The position numbers and the translations under genes were made by a program. DNA of 64,000 nt from Persicaria tinctoria (lineage: Eukaryota > Streptophyta > Magnoliopsida > Caryophyllales > Polygonaceae): assembly GCA_037127255.1 (NCBI GenBank), contig JBANSL010000005.1, forward strand, positions 60,109,909 through 60,173,908, written 5' to 3'. Position 1 is the stretch's first letter. Every line of letters begins with the position of its first letter. Below are positions 13,769 through 27,940 of the stretch, piece by piece. Below the pieces are notes generated by a model. The model ran no database searches and had not been told where the DNA came from. It worked only from the letters and a program-made list of their open reading frames with translations.

Positions 13769-15029
13769 ATGACAAAGGCTGGCAAGAGGAAAGCAAAGGC
13801 AGGACCAAGGAGCCAGGGGGTAAGGAAACTGAGATAGTTCCCTTGTTTTGGTAGTCATGGTTGGGAAAAAAATTTAGGACCTAAGAGTGTTACATCTGTT
13901 GCAGGATATGTTGGTTGTGGCTGAGAAGGACCACTTCAGTGGAAGGGCATTATCACATTCCAGTTTTGACCTCCTGGACGGACTCGACTTAGCCATCGAT
14001 CGTGATGATGTGAAGGCCCTCACAAAGAACCAATTCGGAGGCATAGTGAAGATGAGGTCGAGGAACAAGTTCGCCGCACAGCTGGTGCACTATTGCCTCC
14101 TGTGGCAGCTGAAGACCCGGAAGCAACACGAGACGTGGTACTCCATCCAAGGGCATCACGTGCGATTCTCGCTTCACGAGTTCGCATTGATAACGGGGCT
14201 AAACTGCGCACCACCGCCTAGGGATGTGATGGAGGGGGATCACAAGGACGCCGTCTACCAGTTCTTCAAGAAAGAAAAGGTAACTTTGAAGGATGTCGAG
14301 AGCGCTTGGGAGCACGAAAAACAGACGGACTCGGGCTCCCTAATGAGGAAGTACAAGCTTGCCCTCCTAGTCATTATGGAGGACATTCTTTTTGGCATGG
14401 AGAAGAAGACAAAAATTAGAGGGTCGGTGGTTAAGCTGCTGTTGGAGGACACGACGCGGTTTCTGGATTTCCCTTGGGGCCGACTTGTGTACGAGAGGCT
14501 ACACGAGAGCCTGGCCGGTACGTTGAAGGACTTGGTTGCCGCAAAAGCTCACCTGAAAGATAGGCCAACGTACGCGCTATATGGGTTCCCAATGGCCTTT
14601 CAGGTTAGCCAAGTTATGAAAAAGAGTCAGAACCTTTGCCATTTCAGAATATGTGTGACTGTGGGATGCCAAATAGGCAATTATATCATGCCAACAGTCT
14701 ATTTCTATCTTACCAAATATATGATGTTTGCCTGCAAACTGTGTCTTTCAATCTTACCAATACTATGAAGATGTCATGCAAAATGTGTAATATTAGCTTA
14801 CCCAAATGTGTGTGCAGCTGCGTTCTAATATCTTACCATATTGTATCTGCAGTTGTGGGTGTACGAGACCTTCCCTGAGATTGGGAATCATTTTGGCCGC
14901 AACATCGACGACACCATCATCCCCAGGTGTCTGCGATGGGAAACGCCAAACTCGCACATACGATACGAGAATGTGAAGTCCTTCCTCAGCTTGGACGCCC
15001 CCCCCCCCCCCCCCCGACGACCCAATTGA
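13769..15029 (+). pseudogene. DUF1985-type protein gene, TE cargo, truncated
   Basis: A three-exon model fits the sequence. Exon 1 is 13769-13819 (ATG, 17 codons, lysine/arginine-rich, donor GTAAGG). Exon 2 is 13905-14603 (acceptor TTGCAG, donor CAG|GTTAGC). Exon 3 starts at 14853 after CTGCAG. All junctions are phase 0. The exon 2 product contains RFSLHEFALITGLNC, preceded by FGGIVKMRSRNKFAAQLVHY, which is the pattern of the plant DUF1985 domain. This family often sits beside a Ulp1-type SUMO protease domain and is often carried by Mutator-like or CACTA elements. No Ulp1 domain is visible. Exon 3 ends early after a C homopolymer at ~14999-15015; in the next frame a plausible acidic continuation (DDPIDEHVLLAKPEP) runs on, so slippage in the C tract probably broke the frame. 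The function of DUF1985 proteins is not known. Confidence 0.6.
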
Positions 15030-15613
15030 TGAACACGTTCTGCTGGCGAAGCCAGAGCCCATCTTGCACCCCACCCATAAGGAAAAAGATGCGTAACCCC
15101 ACTCATCGTACAAGAAAGACGCTCCAGACGTCTTCTTTGATCAGATTGTGGGCGACCACATGAGGGCCCGCAGATATAAGCGGAGACATGAGGATGCCAT
15201 CGCTTTGCCCTCACCATGCCACTCATTTCCAATGTTGGCTCTGTTTTTTCAGAGCATTTACTAATGAATGACACCCATCAATCAAGATTTTATAAGGGTT
15301 GATTGACACTCTTAATTACAATCATTTACATTTCCCCTCATAAATGCTCCCCCCATTTTTACCCTACTTTATTGGAGCTACACCCCAATTCCCTGACATG
15401 TGCAGCACCTCCCCTCCTCATTTCTCTCAACAAAATGAAGGAGCTACAGTGACCGATCTCACCTTCACCTGCAACTTCCTCTCCCGGTTACCTTTTTTAT
15501 TTGCACAAAATAGCCATTTTCTACCCCATGCAAATAATCAAGGCACTTGGCTATTTGTGCAAAGTTTTTTTTTATATGGCTAGTTATGCAAATTGGCCTA
15601 TATGAGGAAATTG

Positions 15614-15718
<105 letters not shown>

Positions 15719-16199
15719 TGGGTTTGGGTACAAACAAACCCAAAAGTGAGAAGGAAAGAAGTAATCATATTGGTCCATCTGCGTTCTCAAGCGTGCGCGT
15801 CGGATCCACCCCACCTACCCCCACGCGCTTTTCTCTATCCTATGCGTGCAATCCACGCGCTCTTACAATTGAAAAAAAAACACAGCGTCCCCTTCCATTC
15901 CGAAGAATCGAACACGGGTTCACTGGCAAGAAGGGCGGAAGTAGCAGCGTACCACTATGCTAATACATCTTCATTGTTAATTTGACATTTTACTAGTTTT
16001 AAACCCTTTAAAATTTTTCCTATCAAAATTCAATAAGCTTTGTTTACTTATATATTTTTTTAAATTAATTAAAGCATCGTCATATCATTTTATTAATTAT
16101 ACATTAGAAAAAATACATATATTTCATTTAAAAAATTGTGTATTTTTATAATTGCAAATTATCTTTAAAAAAATAAAATTGTGTATTTTTATTTGATGA

Positions 16200-17060
16200 A
16201 CCACTACTCTTTACTTAATGAACCACTAGAATTTATTTAATGAACCACTACTATTTATTAATTTTAAAATTTTCATTCTTATTTTATTTTTCTTTTAATG
16301 TTTATTTTTTTAATTATTTATTTAATGAACAAATATTATTTATTTGTTGAACCACTACTCTTTAATTTATGAACCAAGACTCTTTATTTCATGAACCACG
16401 TACTAATATTTATTTCATGAACAACTTCTATTTACTTCGTAAACAACTTCTATATATGTGTTGAACCACTTGGTTTAAAACACTGAACCACTTAGTATTA
16501 AAACCCTTAATCTATCGGTATTAAAACTCTAAACCACTTGGTTTAAAACCCTGAATCACTTGGTATAAAACTCATGAATCACTTGGAATAAAAACCCTGA
16601 ACCACTTGGTTTAAAACCCTGAAACACGTGATATAAAAACCCTGAACCATTTGGTATTAAATCCCCGAACCATTTCGTAAAAAATCCTTGAACCACTTGG
16701 GATAAAAACACTGAACCACTTGGGATAAAAACCCTGAACCACTTAGTATTAAATTCCTAAACCGCTTGGCATTAAAACCCTGAACCACCTGGTATTAAAA
16801 CCCTGAATCATTGAATCACTCTCTATTTAGTCACTAAACCAACCTCTATTTAGTCACTGCATCAATCTCTATTTATTCACTGAACCAACCTCTATTTAGT
16901 CACTGAACCAACCTCTATTTAGTCATTGAACCAAACTATTTAGTCACTAAACCAACTTCTATTTAGTCACTGAACCACTCGGTATTAAAACCCTGAACCA
17001 CTCGGTATTAAAACCCTGAACCACTCGGTATTAAAACTCTGAACTGCTTTGTATAAAAAA
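16200..17060. repeat. GAACCACT minisatellite inside E1
   Basis: About thirty degenerate copies of a ~22-25 bp unit, such as TGAACCACTTGGTATTAAAA, with a second version CTATTTAGTCACTGAACCAA around 16820-16970. It resembles the array at 28690-29470 in E5. Confidence 0.85.
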
Positions 17061-17219
17061 AGATTAACAATTTCTATATATCACGTAACAATGAGGGTGG
17101 GATGATTAATATAATTTCAAGTAACAATTGCTATATATCAAGTAACAATTGCTATATATCAAGTAACCCTGAACCAATCCAACAAGCAACTGTGAACCCA
17201 ATCGAATATGGGTGCAGGA

Positions 17220-17650
17220 GATCCTATTTGAAAATGGATCTGAGTGGGGTCGAAGAGCGAGAGCGGGATCCGGGCTTCCATGGCCATCCTCGCTGCCAAT
17301 GGCGGATGGGAGCGGGGACGTGGTTGCGGGAAAACCTAGATCTGGGCTTCCATGGGAGCAGGGGCATGCTTGTGGGAAAAGCCGGATCTAGAGCGAGAGT
17401 GAGATCTGGAGAAGAGAGGGAGAGCGGGCCGCCGGAGGACTCGACGTGGTCAGGACGCCGGAGGACTGGGCGTGGTCTGGCCGCCGGAGGACTGGATGTG
17501 TCCGAGCCGCCGGATCTGAAGCGAGAGTGGGATCTGGAGGAGAGAGGGAGAGCACGCCGCCGGAGGATTCGACATGGTCGGGACGCCGGAGAACTGGATG
17601 TGGCCCGGCCGCCAGACTGGATGAGGACGAGTACTGCTCGGAGACGGTGA
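17220..17650. other. GC-rich exon-like block with internal repeats in E1
   Basis: A sharp rise in GC within AT-rich surroundings. CGCCGGAGGACT-type words recur about five times between 17420 and 17620. Both strands are open for about 180 codons, with arginine/glycine-rich or serine/proline-rich translations that match no domain I know. Probably a captured 5'-exon fragment or GC minisatellite rather than a gene. Confidence 0.5.
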
Positions 17651-17999
17651 AGCCATGGTGATTGGTGAAGCAGTGAGGAAGAAGGTATTAAGGAATGAAG
17701 CGTGTGTTCTTCAACTGGCAAAATAAAAGCGCGTGACCTACTTTTTAATTCTCCAATCAGATCACTTCTTTCTTTCTTACCACAAGCGCCCCTTCTCACT
17801 TGAACCCTCCCCTATATATATATAGGGGAAGGTTCAAGTGGAAACAAGGCTTACCATAGAAACCATCTTATGGTGGAAACTTTTGATCTCAACCTTTCAT
17901 TTCTTAATTAACGGTCATTTAAAAGCGGTGGCAATATTTTAATTTACATAAAATTTAAGCTTTTTTTTAAAACCTTAGAAGGAACTATCAAACCCTCTT

Positions 18000-18310
18000 C
18001 TCTTCTCCCTATCAATCAGAGCATCGCTTCTCCCTTCAGCAATCGCTCACACCGCCTCCTCACTGGATGGTCGCCGGCGCCTCTCCCCCTCTCTCTTGTC
18101 TCAAGCGATAAGCCCTAAACCCCTTCCCTTATCTCACACTCTCAGTCAAGTTGCGCCTCCGATTTCCCCTTGATGTCGCTGGTGCCTCGCAGCCGTCGCC
18201 GCCTCCGAGTCGTCCCCTCGATTTCGCTGGTCCCTCGTCTGTGATTGCCACAGCCTCCGCCTCCGAGTCTTCCCCTCCGGTTTCTCTTTGATTTCGCAAT
18301 AGATCTGTCA
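18000..18310 (+). other. GC-rich exon-like block in E2, left
   Basis: Pyrimidine-rich, CCGCC-rich sequence like a plant 5' UTR or first exon. It ends near CTGTCAAGGTATGTG (about 18306-18320), a good splice donor context, followed by T-rich intron-like DNA. Probably a captured promoter/first-exon fragment. Confidence 0.35.
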
Positions 18311-19052
18311 AGGTATGTGTTTTTTGGTCTGATTCGATTTCAAAATTTTGGTCTGCTTCTCGTCGCTTCCGATTCGATTTTAATTTGTGGTCTGCTTCCT
18401 TTCGATTCTTGTTTCAGTCGATTTCAATTTGTGTCGGCTTCCTTTCAATTTGTGTCTACTTGTCATGCTCGGATTTTGAGTTTGATAAAATTAATCGAAT
18501 TCGTTTAGGTCTATGATTTAATGTCGGGTTTTGATTTTGATAAAATTAGTCGGATTCGATTAGGGCTATGGCTCAATGTCGGATTCGATTAGGGCTATGG
18601 TTGAATTCGTCTAATTTAATTTAGCTATTTTTGGTTGTGTTATTGAGTATGATCAAGTTTGGAAAAATTTGCTCCAAAATTTGGTATGACAGTATTATGG
18701 TATGATTTAGCTCCAAAATTTGGGAAAATTTTGGAGTTCTGGTTTATCAAGTTTCTGAGAAACAATATGACAGTTTATGGTATGACAGTATTCTGGTATG
18801 GTTTTTGTGCTATTTAGTCAGTAGAGTTGATCATCAACTTGTATGTTTTTGTGAAATGTGAGGCTATATTATGCTATTGCTTCTCTAACTCGAATGTATT
18901 CTGGTATGGTTTTCTGTGAATGAACTTGCCTATTGTTGCTATTGAGAAGTGAAATTGAGAAAATTGTTAAGTGAAATTGAGATGTGCAAGCAGACAACAA
19001 ACATGTGGAAAGAGCAATGTGCTATTGTTGCTATTCTCATGTATCTTTTCAA

Positions 19053-19120
19053 GTCTATTAGCTCAATGGAAGAGCAATGTGTTATTATACACATGATATG
19101 GGTTCAAATCCCATATAGAC
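19053..19120 (+). repeat. tRNA-like sequence, left arm of an inverted pair
   Basis: Begins GTCTATTAGCTCAATGGAAG and ends CCCATATAGAC. The ends pair (GTCTAT/ATAGAC), and AGCTC/GAGC makes a D-like arm. ATGGG-TTCAAAT-CCCAT makes a T arm with a perfect 7-nt loop and B-box sequence. The anticodon arm is irregular and the total is 68 nt, so this is a tRNA pseudogene or SINE head rather than a working tRNA gene. Confidence 0.55.
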
Positions 19121-19458
19121 TTTCTCTACACACAGCAAATCTAAGAAACAAAGAGACAACAAACATCTGAAATGTGAAATAATTTCTGAGAAACAATGAC
19201 AGTAGCTGAAAAATAGAAGCAATAAATTTAATCATTTTTTTTCCTGTTTTCTGAGAAACAATATGATAGTCGTACTTGTTCGAAGAAGTGATAAGCAAAC
19301 AACCTTTTTTCCTTGTTTTTTCCGTCAATCTAAATTTAATCTTATTTGTTTTCCTGTTTTGTGATACTTTGTTGTTAGATTGTTGTTTAGGACAACTTTG
19401 TTCAGATTGTTGTTTATGAATAACAACTCGATTAGTGCCGCATTGAGGTTTAGAGAAA

Positions 19459-19526
19459 GCCTATATGGGATTCGAACCCACATCATGTGTATAATAACAC
19501 ATTGCTCTTCCGTTGAGCTAATAGAC
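19459..19526 (-). repeat. tRNA-like sequence, right arm of the inverted pair
   Basis: On the minus strand it reads GTCTATTAGCTCAACGGAAG through GGGTTCGAATCCC to ATAGGC, almost identical to 19053-19120 but opposite in direction. Similarity extends about 10-15 bp outside on each side, so the two form inverted repeats of ~85 bp around ~340 bp. Confidence 0.55.
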
Positions 19527-20439
19527 TTTAAAAGATATTCATAAACCCATAACTCTTCAATTACACTACTCAATGAAACAAAGCAAATTGCACTTTTCAA
19601 TTTCACTTCTCAATTTAAGTTCTTACTTTCTTACCCATAACTCTTCAAACAGAGCAAAAAAAAAAAAACTTGGCAGTCAATCAGTTTCACTTCTCATTCT
19701 ATTTGATGCAAAACAAATAGACAACAACAACAAATAATTGTGAATTACCAAACGAAGCTGTTAATCTGTCAGGCTCGCCATCCATAATTTAGCGATGAAA
19801 GCCAAACCACAACCTTCGACTATAATCTAAAAGATGATAACTGAAGCTAGAATAGAAAAAGGAAATCAAGCTTCAAGGGAAATGGAGATTTACAGTATGT
19901 TTCATGTTTGAACCTCTACTTTCATAAGTTAATAATTTCAGTTCAAGCACAAGCAAACAATTATAGCTTTTTGTTGTTTACAATTTGCAAGGGTCGTCAC
20001 GGATGCTTGCTATTCAATTTTCAATGAGATCGCTTGATTATTCGGTCGTATATGAATGATTATTCGGTGGTATATGGATGATTATTCACGCGTATATATA
20101 TGTTTGATTTCGTTCCACCAACTAATTACACCATATATGAATGCATAATCCTTTACAGTTAGTTGAATAATTCATACTTATAGACGAATAATGACTCCAA
20201 ATTATCTGAATAGTTGCCATCACAGCAATACATGAGAATCAACCAATCAAAATCAATGAATTGCAGTGGAGAACTTGAATAAAGTAAACCCTAGGACGTC
20301 GTCACACCGATTGAGCCTTGAACCACGCCGAACTTGATCGGAATAGTCGAGCAACTACAATCAACATCCACAATCGAACCCAAGAATCAATCAAATTCCA
20401 AATAAGCAAACCCTAGAAATTGGGGTACTTCAAAATTAC

Positions 20440-20990
20440 CTCAAAATTCAGAGGAGGAGAGAGGGAGAGAGGAGGCTGGTGGTCGGAGGTGGTGAATGGA
20501 GTCGATGGTATGGTGCTCGCCGGCGGCTGCTGAGCGAGGTCGGAGAGAAGGGGCCTCGCCCTCCGCCTTCGACTGCCAGAATCGCCGGCCACCTTCGCAA
20601 CCTTCGATCCGCCATGGTGGAGCCGCCCTTGCCAGAGGTCCCGCCGCACCTTCGAAAATCGTCTGCAACTGCCTTGCACCTTCGCATCCAAACTCCCGAT
20701 GCACAAACACTCCACCTTCATCGACGGTTCCGCCATCGCCATCGCTCGCTCCATTGAATCGCCACCGGATCTGCAACTGGTGGCCACCGGAACCGCCCCT
20801 GTTCCTCCCAACTGGTGGCCACCGGATTCGCCGCCTTCTTCACTCGCCATCGCCGTCGGAGGGAAAGGAGGCGGTCGACGACCCCGATGTAGAGGCGGCG
20901 CCATGGGAGCCATCGCCGCTTTGCCGCACCGCATGACGTCTCCTCTTTGAGCGGCGCCTCATCTTCATCGCCTCCACCTTTAGCCTCCAT
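20440..20990. other. GC-rich exon-like block in E2, right
   Basis: About 550 bp of GC-rich DNA, open in several frames on both strands. On the minus strand, translations starting near 20934 or 20990 are Gly/Arg/Ser-rich. No domain recognised; probably a captured gene 5' end read on the minus strand. Confidence 0.35.
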
Positions 20991-21215
20991 GGGGAAGAAG
21001 GTCTAAAAACCAATTGAAAGATGTGGGCAATCTAGGGTTTTAACCTCATCACACACACACGCGCTTCCTAAATTAAACTGGGCTTCTTTTTCCCTTTTTT
21101 TTTTTTTAAATCCATCCTAATACGTGGCACAATCCTAGCCATTTATTTTTTTTAAATCAACGGCCTAGATTTGTGTACTTGATACTCAATAAGAGTTGAG
21201 TACATATGATCCATA

Positions 21216-21228
<13 letters not shown>

Positions 21229-21289
<61 letters not shown>
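21229..21289. repeat. (TA)n microsatellite
   Basis: (CT)n runs into about 60 bp of TA between E2 and the next element start. Confidence 0.95.
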
Positions 21290-21292
<3 letters not shown>

Positions 21293-22500
21293 GGTGTTGT
21301 TAAAATGAAAATGACTCTTAAAATAAAAATAACCTTAAAGTGAAAATGGACCAAATTTTACTCCGTATTTTATAAAAACTGAAATCGGGCCCAACCCCTT
21401 CCTTCCTCTCTCAAATCCATTCTTCGCTGTCTGCTGATGCTCGAGCGCCTCATCTTCTGCCCACTTCCCGGAACCTTCATCTCGCCTCTGCTGGAACCTT
21501 CATCCCGCCGCCGCTGGAACCATCATCCCGCATCTGCTCCACCATCTCGGACTCCACAGACCACCTACGATCCCATCCGCTACACTTGCACCACCATCCC
21601 GCACTCCGTATACCACCAGAAGCCAACGGCGAAGCTACAGGTATCTGATCGATTTCTCCATGATTAAGTACCTCAAACAATTCATCGTTATTTTGTCGTC
21701 TGGTCTAGTTTAAGGTTCAATTTACAGTTTCTTGGTAACGAATTATCCACACCTTTGTTTATGTGTACGCTTCATCATTCTCGGCTCAAACAGTTCATCA
21801 TTGTCATTTGTCGGTTTGTTTCGCAGCGGCGGTTTCACGGGATGCCGGGAAGATTGTCACCATTGTTTATGTATGCTGAATTTCGATCTTGTGCTGATTT
21901 TCTGGACTGATTTCAATTATCAAACTATATGACGAATGTCTGGACTGATTTTAATTTTTTGCTTATGGATTTCGAAATTCAGTTGAATTTTGAATCCTAG
22001 AAACATGAACTTTTAATCGGTGAAAGCACAATTGAATAACAGAATCAAGGGTGCACTGGTAAATTTTGTGTTTCTGTTTGATCAAATTGCAAGATCTGTC
22101 GGTGATCCTCCTTTGAAACAAACACGGATGACATCGGCTCCATGATCTCAAGACCTATTTAATTAATCTTGTGATTTTGATGGATTTGAATGTGTTGTTT
22201 GTGGTGGGGAATCAAAGACATACAATCATTTGTTTGTGGTGCTTGCGATCTGCAGAGTTTTATTTCTTTAGGTACTCTTGAAGATTTGTTTTGATGTTGA
22301 CCAATATGTTCACTTCTAATCGAGATATAAGTGTGGTTCCATCATCTAGCTTTTGTTCTTTTGTTGGATATGGAAGCATTTATTTTGATGTATGTTCTTG
22401 AATTTTTGACAAGATTAATGATGTCCATTTGTAAGAATTTGTTGTAGGAGAGTTTCTGAATGAGCAAGTAAAGGAGGCAGCTTGAGCATTTGAGATCATT
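21290..22500 (+). mobile_element. Start of another TA-flanked element (E3), far end not found
   Basis: Immediately after (TA)n comes TAGGGTGTTGTTAAAATG, then AT-rich sequence and a CCGCC-rich, first-exon-like block at 21430-21640 ending AAGCTACAG|GTATCTG, a good donor site. It has the same layout as the other TA-bounded elements, but no matching right end was found; the right limit given is arbitrary. Confidence 0.3.
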
Positions 22501-22533
22501 TATTGCCATCTAGTTTTTATTAAGCTTTTAAAA

Positions 22534-22597
22534 GCCTATTAGCTCTTGAAATGGTAAATAAAGAGCGGACATTCCGGGGTTCGAACTGACCTATAGG
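22534..22597 (+). repeat. tRNA-like sequence
   Basis: GCCTATTAGCTCTTGAAATGG begins an A-box-like D arm, and GGGGTTCGAACTGACC gives a B-box-like T arm. Ends pair roughly (GCCTAT/ATAGG). Degenerate; a SINE head or tRNA pseudogene is most likely. Confidence 0.4.
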
Positions 22598-22636
22598 TAA
22601 TACCCACAAGTCCTTTCCGGTGAGCTATTCCGGAAT

Positions 22637-22700
22637 GGGTAGCTCAATGGTAGAGCAATGCGTTTATGCGCAGAGATGTGGGTTCGACTCCTATATAGGC
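22637..22700 (+). repeat. tRNA-like sequence
   Basis: GGGTAGCTCAATGGTAGAGC is a strong A-box/D-arm, and GTGGGTTCGACTCC a strong B-box/T-arm, with an ATATAGGC end. A weak mirror copy on the minus strand lies at 23266-23339, beyond an AT-rich minisatellite. Confidence 0.5.
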
Positions 22701-22737
22701 TAAACTGTTTAATTTTAATAGTTTAAATTTTTTTTTG

Positions 22738-23235
22738 ATAAAATTGCAATTCATAATCTTTATTGTGTACTTCATAATCTTATTTTTCCACTTTATCATT
22801 TTATTTATGCACTTTATAATCTTAATTGTGCACTTCATAATATTATTAATTCACTTAATCATTTTATTCTTGCACTTTATCATTTTATTTATGCAATTTA
22901 TAATCTTAATTGTACACTTCATAATCTTATTCATGCACTTCATATTATTATTCATACACCATCATTTTATTCTCGCACTTTATCATTTTATTTGCACAAC
23001 ATAATATTATATTTGCACAACTTAAAGTTATATTCGCACAATATAATATTATATGTGCACAGTGTAACATTATATTATTAGATATGCACAACATAATTTT
23101 ATATTTGCAAAACATAGTGTTATATTTGCACAAAATAATGTTATGTTTGCACACCATAATGTTATATAGGCATTTTATCATCTTATTTATGCACCTTATC
23201 ATTTTATTATTGCACTTTATAATCTTATTCATGAA
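22738..23235. repeat. AT-rich minisatellite
   Basis: About twenty degenerate copies of a 20-25 bp unit such as GCACTTTATCATTTTATTTAT, drifting to GCACAACATAATATTATATTT between 23000 and 23165. It opens long hydrophobic-looking frames that have no coding value. Confidence 0.8.
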
Positions 23236-23265
23236 CGAAAACAAAAAGAAGACAAACATAAATAG

Positions 23266-23339
23266 CTTATGCGAGATTTTGAACTCGAACCTTTGCGCAT
23301 GGGCACATCGTTATACCATTTTTAATTGAGCTAATAGGC
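23266..23339 (-). repeat. tRNA-like sequence, degenerate
   Basis: On the minus strand GCCTATTAGCTCAATT is followed by CAAAGGTTCGAGTTC, which have A-box-like and B-box-like order and spacing. With 22637-22700 it brackets the AT-rich minisatellite in inverted orientation. Confidence 0.4.
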
Positions 23340-23963
23340 TTTTATGAAACATGTCACATTAAAGTACAAAACCACTATAAAAATAGTAGCCCATAAAGAA
23401 AAAATTTCGGAGGAAACTTACTTTACATTATGAAAATGCACATTTATTAATAATAACCTTTATTGTATTATTTGTTCACTTTATATTTTGTAATCTCATA
23501 TATTTTATTTTTTTAAATGAAGAAATAAATGTGATGTATAATAATTAAAAAACTAAAAGCAAAAAAAATCAATGCATTAAAAAATATCTAATTTACGCCT
23601 CAATTTTATAGGTTAAAAAATTATTTTATATTTGACTTTCATCTATATTTTGGTATTTGGTTTGATTAGTATGTGCAATTATTTTTTAAAAAAGAAAGAA
23701 AACCATCGGTAATTAGTTAATATCTTTCATTTTTATAAGACTCTTTTTTTCTAAGTTTATTTTTCTTTATAAATTCTCTTTTCATTACTAATTTGAGTGC
23801 ACTTGATGAACTCTTAATTAATTAAAATAGTTTATTGTGTTTATTTTTTATTTACACATTTTAATGACTTATTAAATGTCTGAATCATGTGTTTCAAAAA
23901 AAAATTAATTGTATAAAAATTATATTATAAAAAAACCACACAAGGTGCGGGTAATTGAACTAG
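23340..23963 (+). mobile_element. Helitron-like 3' end (CTAG at 23960-23963)
   Basis: AAGGTGCGGGTAATTGAACTAG followed by T has the shape of a Helitron 3' terminus: a GC-rich remnant of a hairpin arm, then CTAG, then the T of the target AT. The body upstream is AT-rich and non-coding, and the 5' end was not found, so the start is arbitrary. Confidence 0.4.
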
Positions 23964-23967
23964 TGTA

Positions 23968-24720
23968 TATATATATAATACTAAAAGAGAAGTGGCTTAC
24001 GTCATGTGGTGACTTCTCCTTTAAAGTAGTTTTTTTCATTTTTTATTTAGGATTTATTTCTTAATTAGATTAATTACATTGATAACCAAAAAAAAATAGA
24101 TTTACAAATTAAAATATTAATTGATTGTTATCCCACATATCCGGTGGTTTTATGATTGTTATCCCACTTATCCGATTAGTTTTAAAGTAGGTATTTTTAA
24201 AATTTTCAATTAATTACTCTAATTAATTTAATTATGTATTCTAATTAATATATGACGATAACAAATCTATGAGAGCCTAAGACGATAATTAATATATGCT
24301 GGTAGGATATGCTGATCAGGTGGTTATGATTTTATATATGTCGATATGATTTGTTAATTAATTAATTTCAAATCAAATTAATGTTCTTATAAATGATATA
24401 GTGATTAATAATTAATAAATAGAAATAATCATATATGGCGATAGGATAAATACAACTAATCATATATACTGATAGGATTTGCTGATCAGATGGTTATGAT
24501 TTGATTTTCATGTATGCCGATAGTAATTAATTGCAAATTGAAAGATATAAAGGTAAGACTCGACTCCCATAGATTTTATTTTTACCGTTAACAATATAAC
24601 AATTAACAATATTTAGATGTTAGGGGTATTTAGAGTTTAAAGTTTACTGACATAAATTTTTTTATACAATTTTTAATGGTAAATATATTAATTTAAAAAA
24701 AATAGACCGCACAAAACTAG
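23968..24720 (+). mobile_element. Short non-autonomous Helitron-like element
   Basis: Begins near AATACTAAAAGAGAAGTGGC, like plant Helitron 5' ends, and ends GACCGCACAAAACTAG followed by T. Near the start GAGAAGT/ACTTCTC can pair. It is about 750 bp with no Rep/helicase. It lies only a few bases after another CTAG end, so the two sit head to tail. Confidence 0.45.
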
Positions 24721-25205
24721 TTACTCCGTATAATCTTAAATGACATATCACAAGCATTTCTTTTTCTGTGGGGTGGGGTAACGCACTTTTACAAAATGAT
24801 GGTACCCATCCCCATGTGTGTGTGTCACGAATTAAAGGGCACTAAGTGGTTTCCTCTCTTAATTATAGATATTTCAATTCTGCCTAACCCTTGTGATTGG
24901 TTTATGACTATTAGCCAACTCATTCACACCACTAGCCACTATGCACTTCACATGAACCCTAAATTTATTTCCCCTATACAATTCGTATTTCTATTCCTTT
25001 GCTTAATTGGTGATGCTTTCTCAAATAATTTCTCACTATTGTTCTTATACAACGTAAAGATTTGAGAGTCCAGCCGTGGTTGAAGCTAGTACCGTCCAAG
25101 AACATCATGATGAACGTAATCATCGATCTCACCTGGTGAGAATTCTTCAACCATAACCGAAATAATTTATCACTATTAATCAAACTCTAATCATGTTGAA
25201 TATAA
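24721..25205. other. Unique-looking sequence, no gene recognised
   Basis: No repeat or domain recognised. A short plus-strand frame near 25080-25135 ends at a GTGAG donor-like site, so it could be a stray exon, but nothing supports expression. Confidence 0.25.
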
Positions 25206-25225
25206 TATATATATATATATATATA

Positions 25226-27641
<2,416 letters not shown>

Positions 27642-27940
27642 GGTAAGTCCTTTCTTCCCTTGTTATACCTTATACATAATATATTATATAGTATAGTTTT
27701 ATATACATATGTTAACTCCGCTATAGTATGGTCTCGTTAGAGGATCAAGTCTAAATAGACTCAATACGACTCAGTCGAGACACATACCTATAGGACAACA
27801 TATATATATAACCTATACTAAAATATACCTTTATAGTCATCACACACACATACATGTCCAAAAACAAACATATAAACAATATTACATGCCAAAGGAAAAA
27901 CTTAGGAAAGTAAACACATATCATTACATATATATATATA
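27642..27940. other. AT-rich spacer, nothing recognised
   Basis: Ends in a short (TA)n at 27929-27940 that bounds E5. No feature recognised. Confidence 0.4.

Larger units (their letters stand above)
17825..21228 (+). mobile_element. TA-flanked non-autonomous element E2
   Basis: It starts directly after (TA)6 at 17813-17824 with GGGGAAGGTTCAAGTGG, nearly a mirror of the E1 right end. A short stem ACCATA/TATGGT lies near 17855-17880. The right end carries TACTCAA/TTGAGTA as a hairpin near 21190, then (CT)n and (TA)n. Inside are two GC-rich exon-like blocks (18000-18310 and 20440-20990), tRNA-like inverted arms (19053-19526) and an ATTATTCGGT-rich stretch (20030-20110). The wording just before the right hairpin (AAATCAACGGCCTAGA) resembles that of E4. 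No transposase seen. Confidence 0.45.

Noticed and set aside
17102..17799. 182- and 191-codon frames on opposite strands
   Set aside because: GC-rich tandem words leave both strands open; no domain, no consistent start context, no splice evidence.
19053..19120. Functional tRNA gene
   Set aside because: Anticodon loop is not 7 nt and total length is short; better seen as pseudogene or SINE-like.
22735..23259. Hydrophobic frames with ILFMHFII repeats that look like membrane proteins
   Set aside because: They arise from a degenerate AT-rich minisatellite; both strands are open for the same reason.
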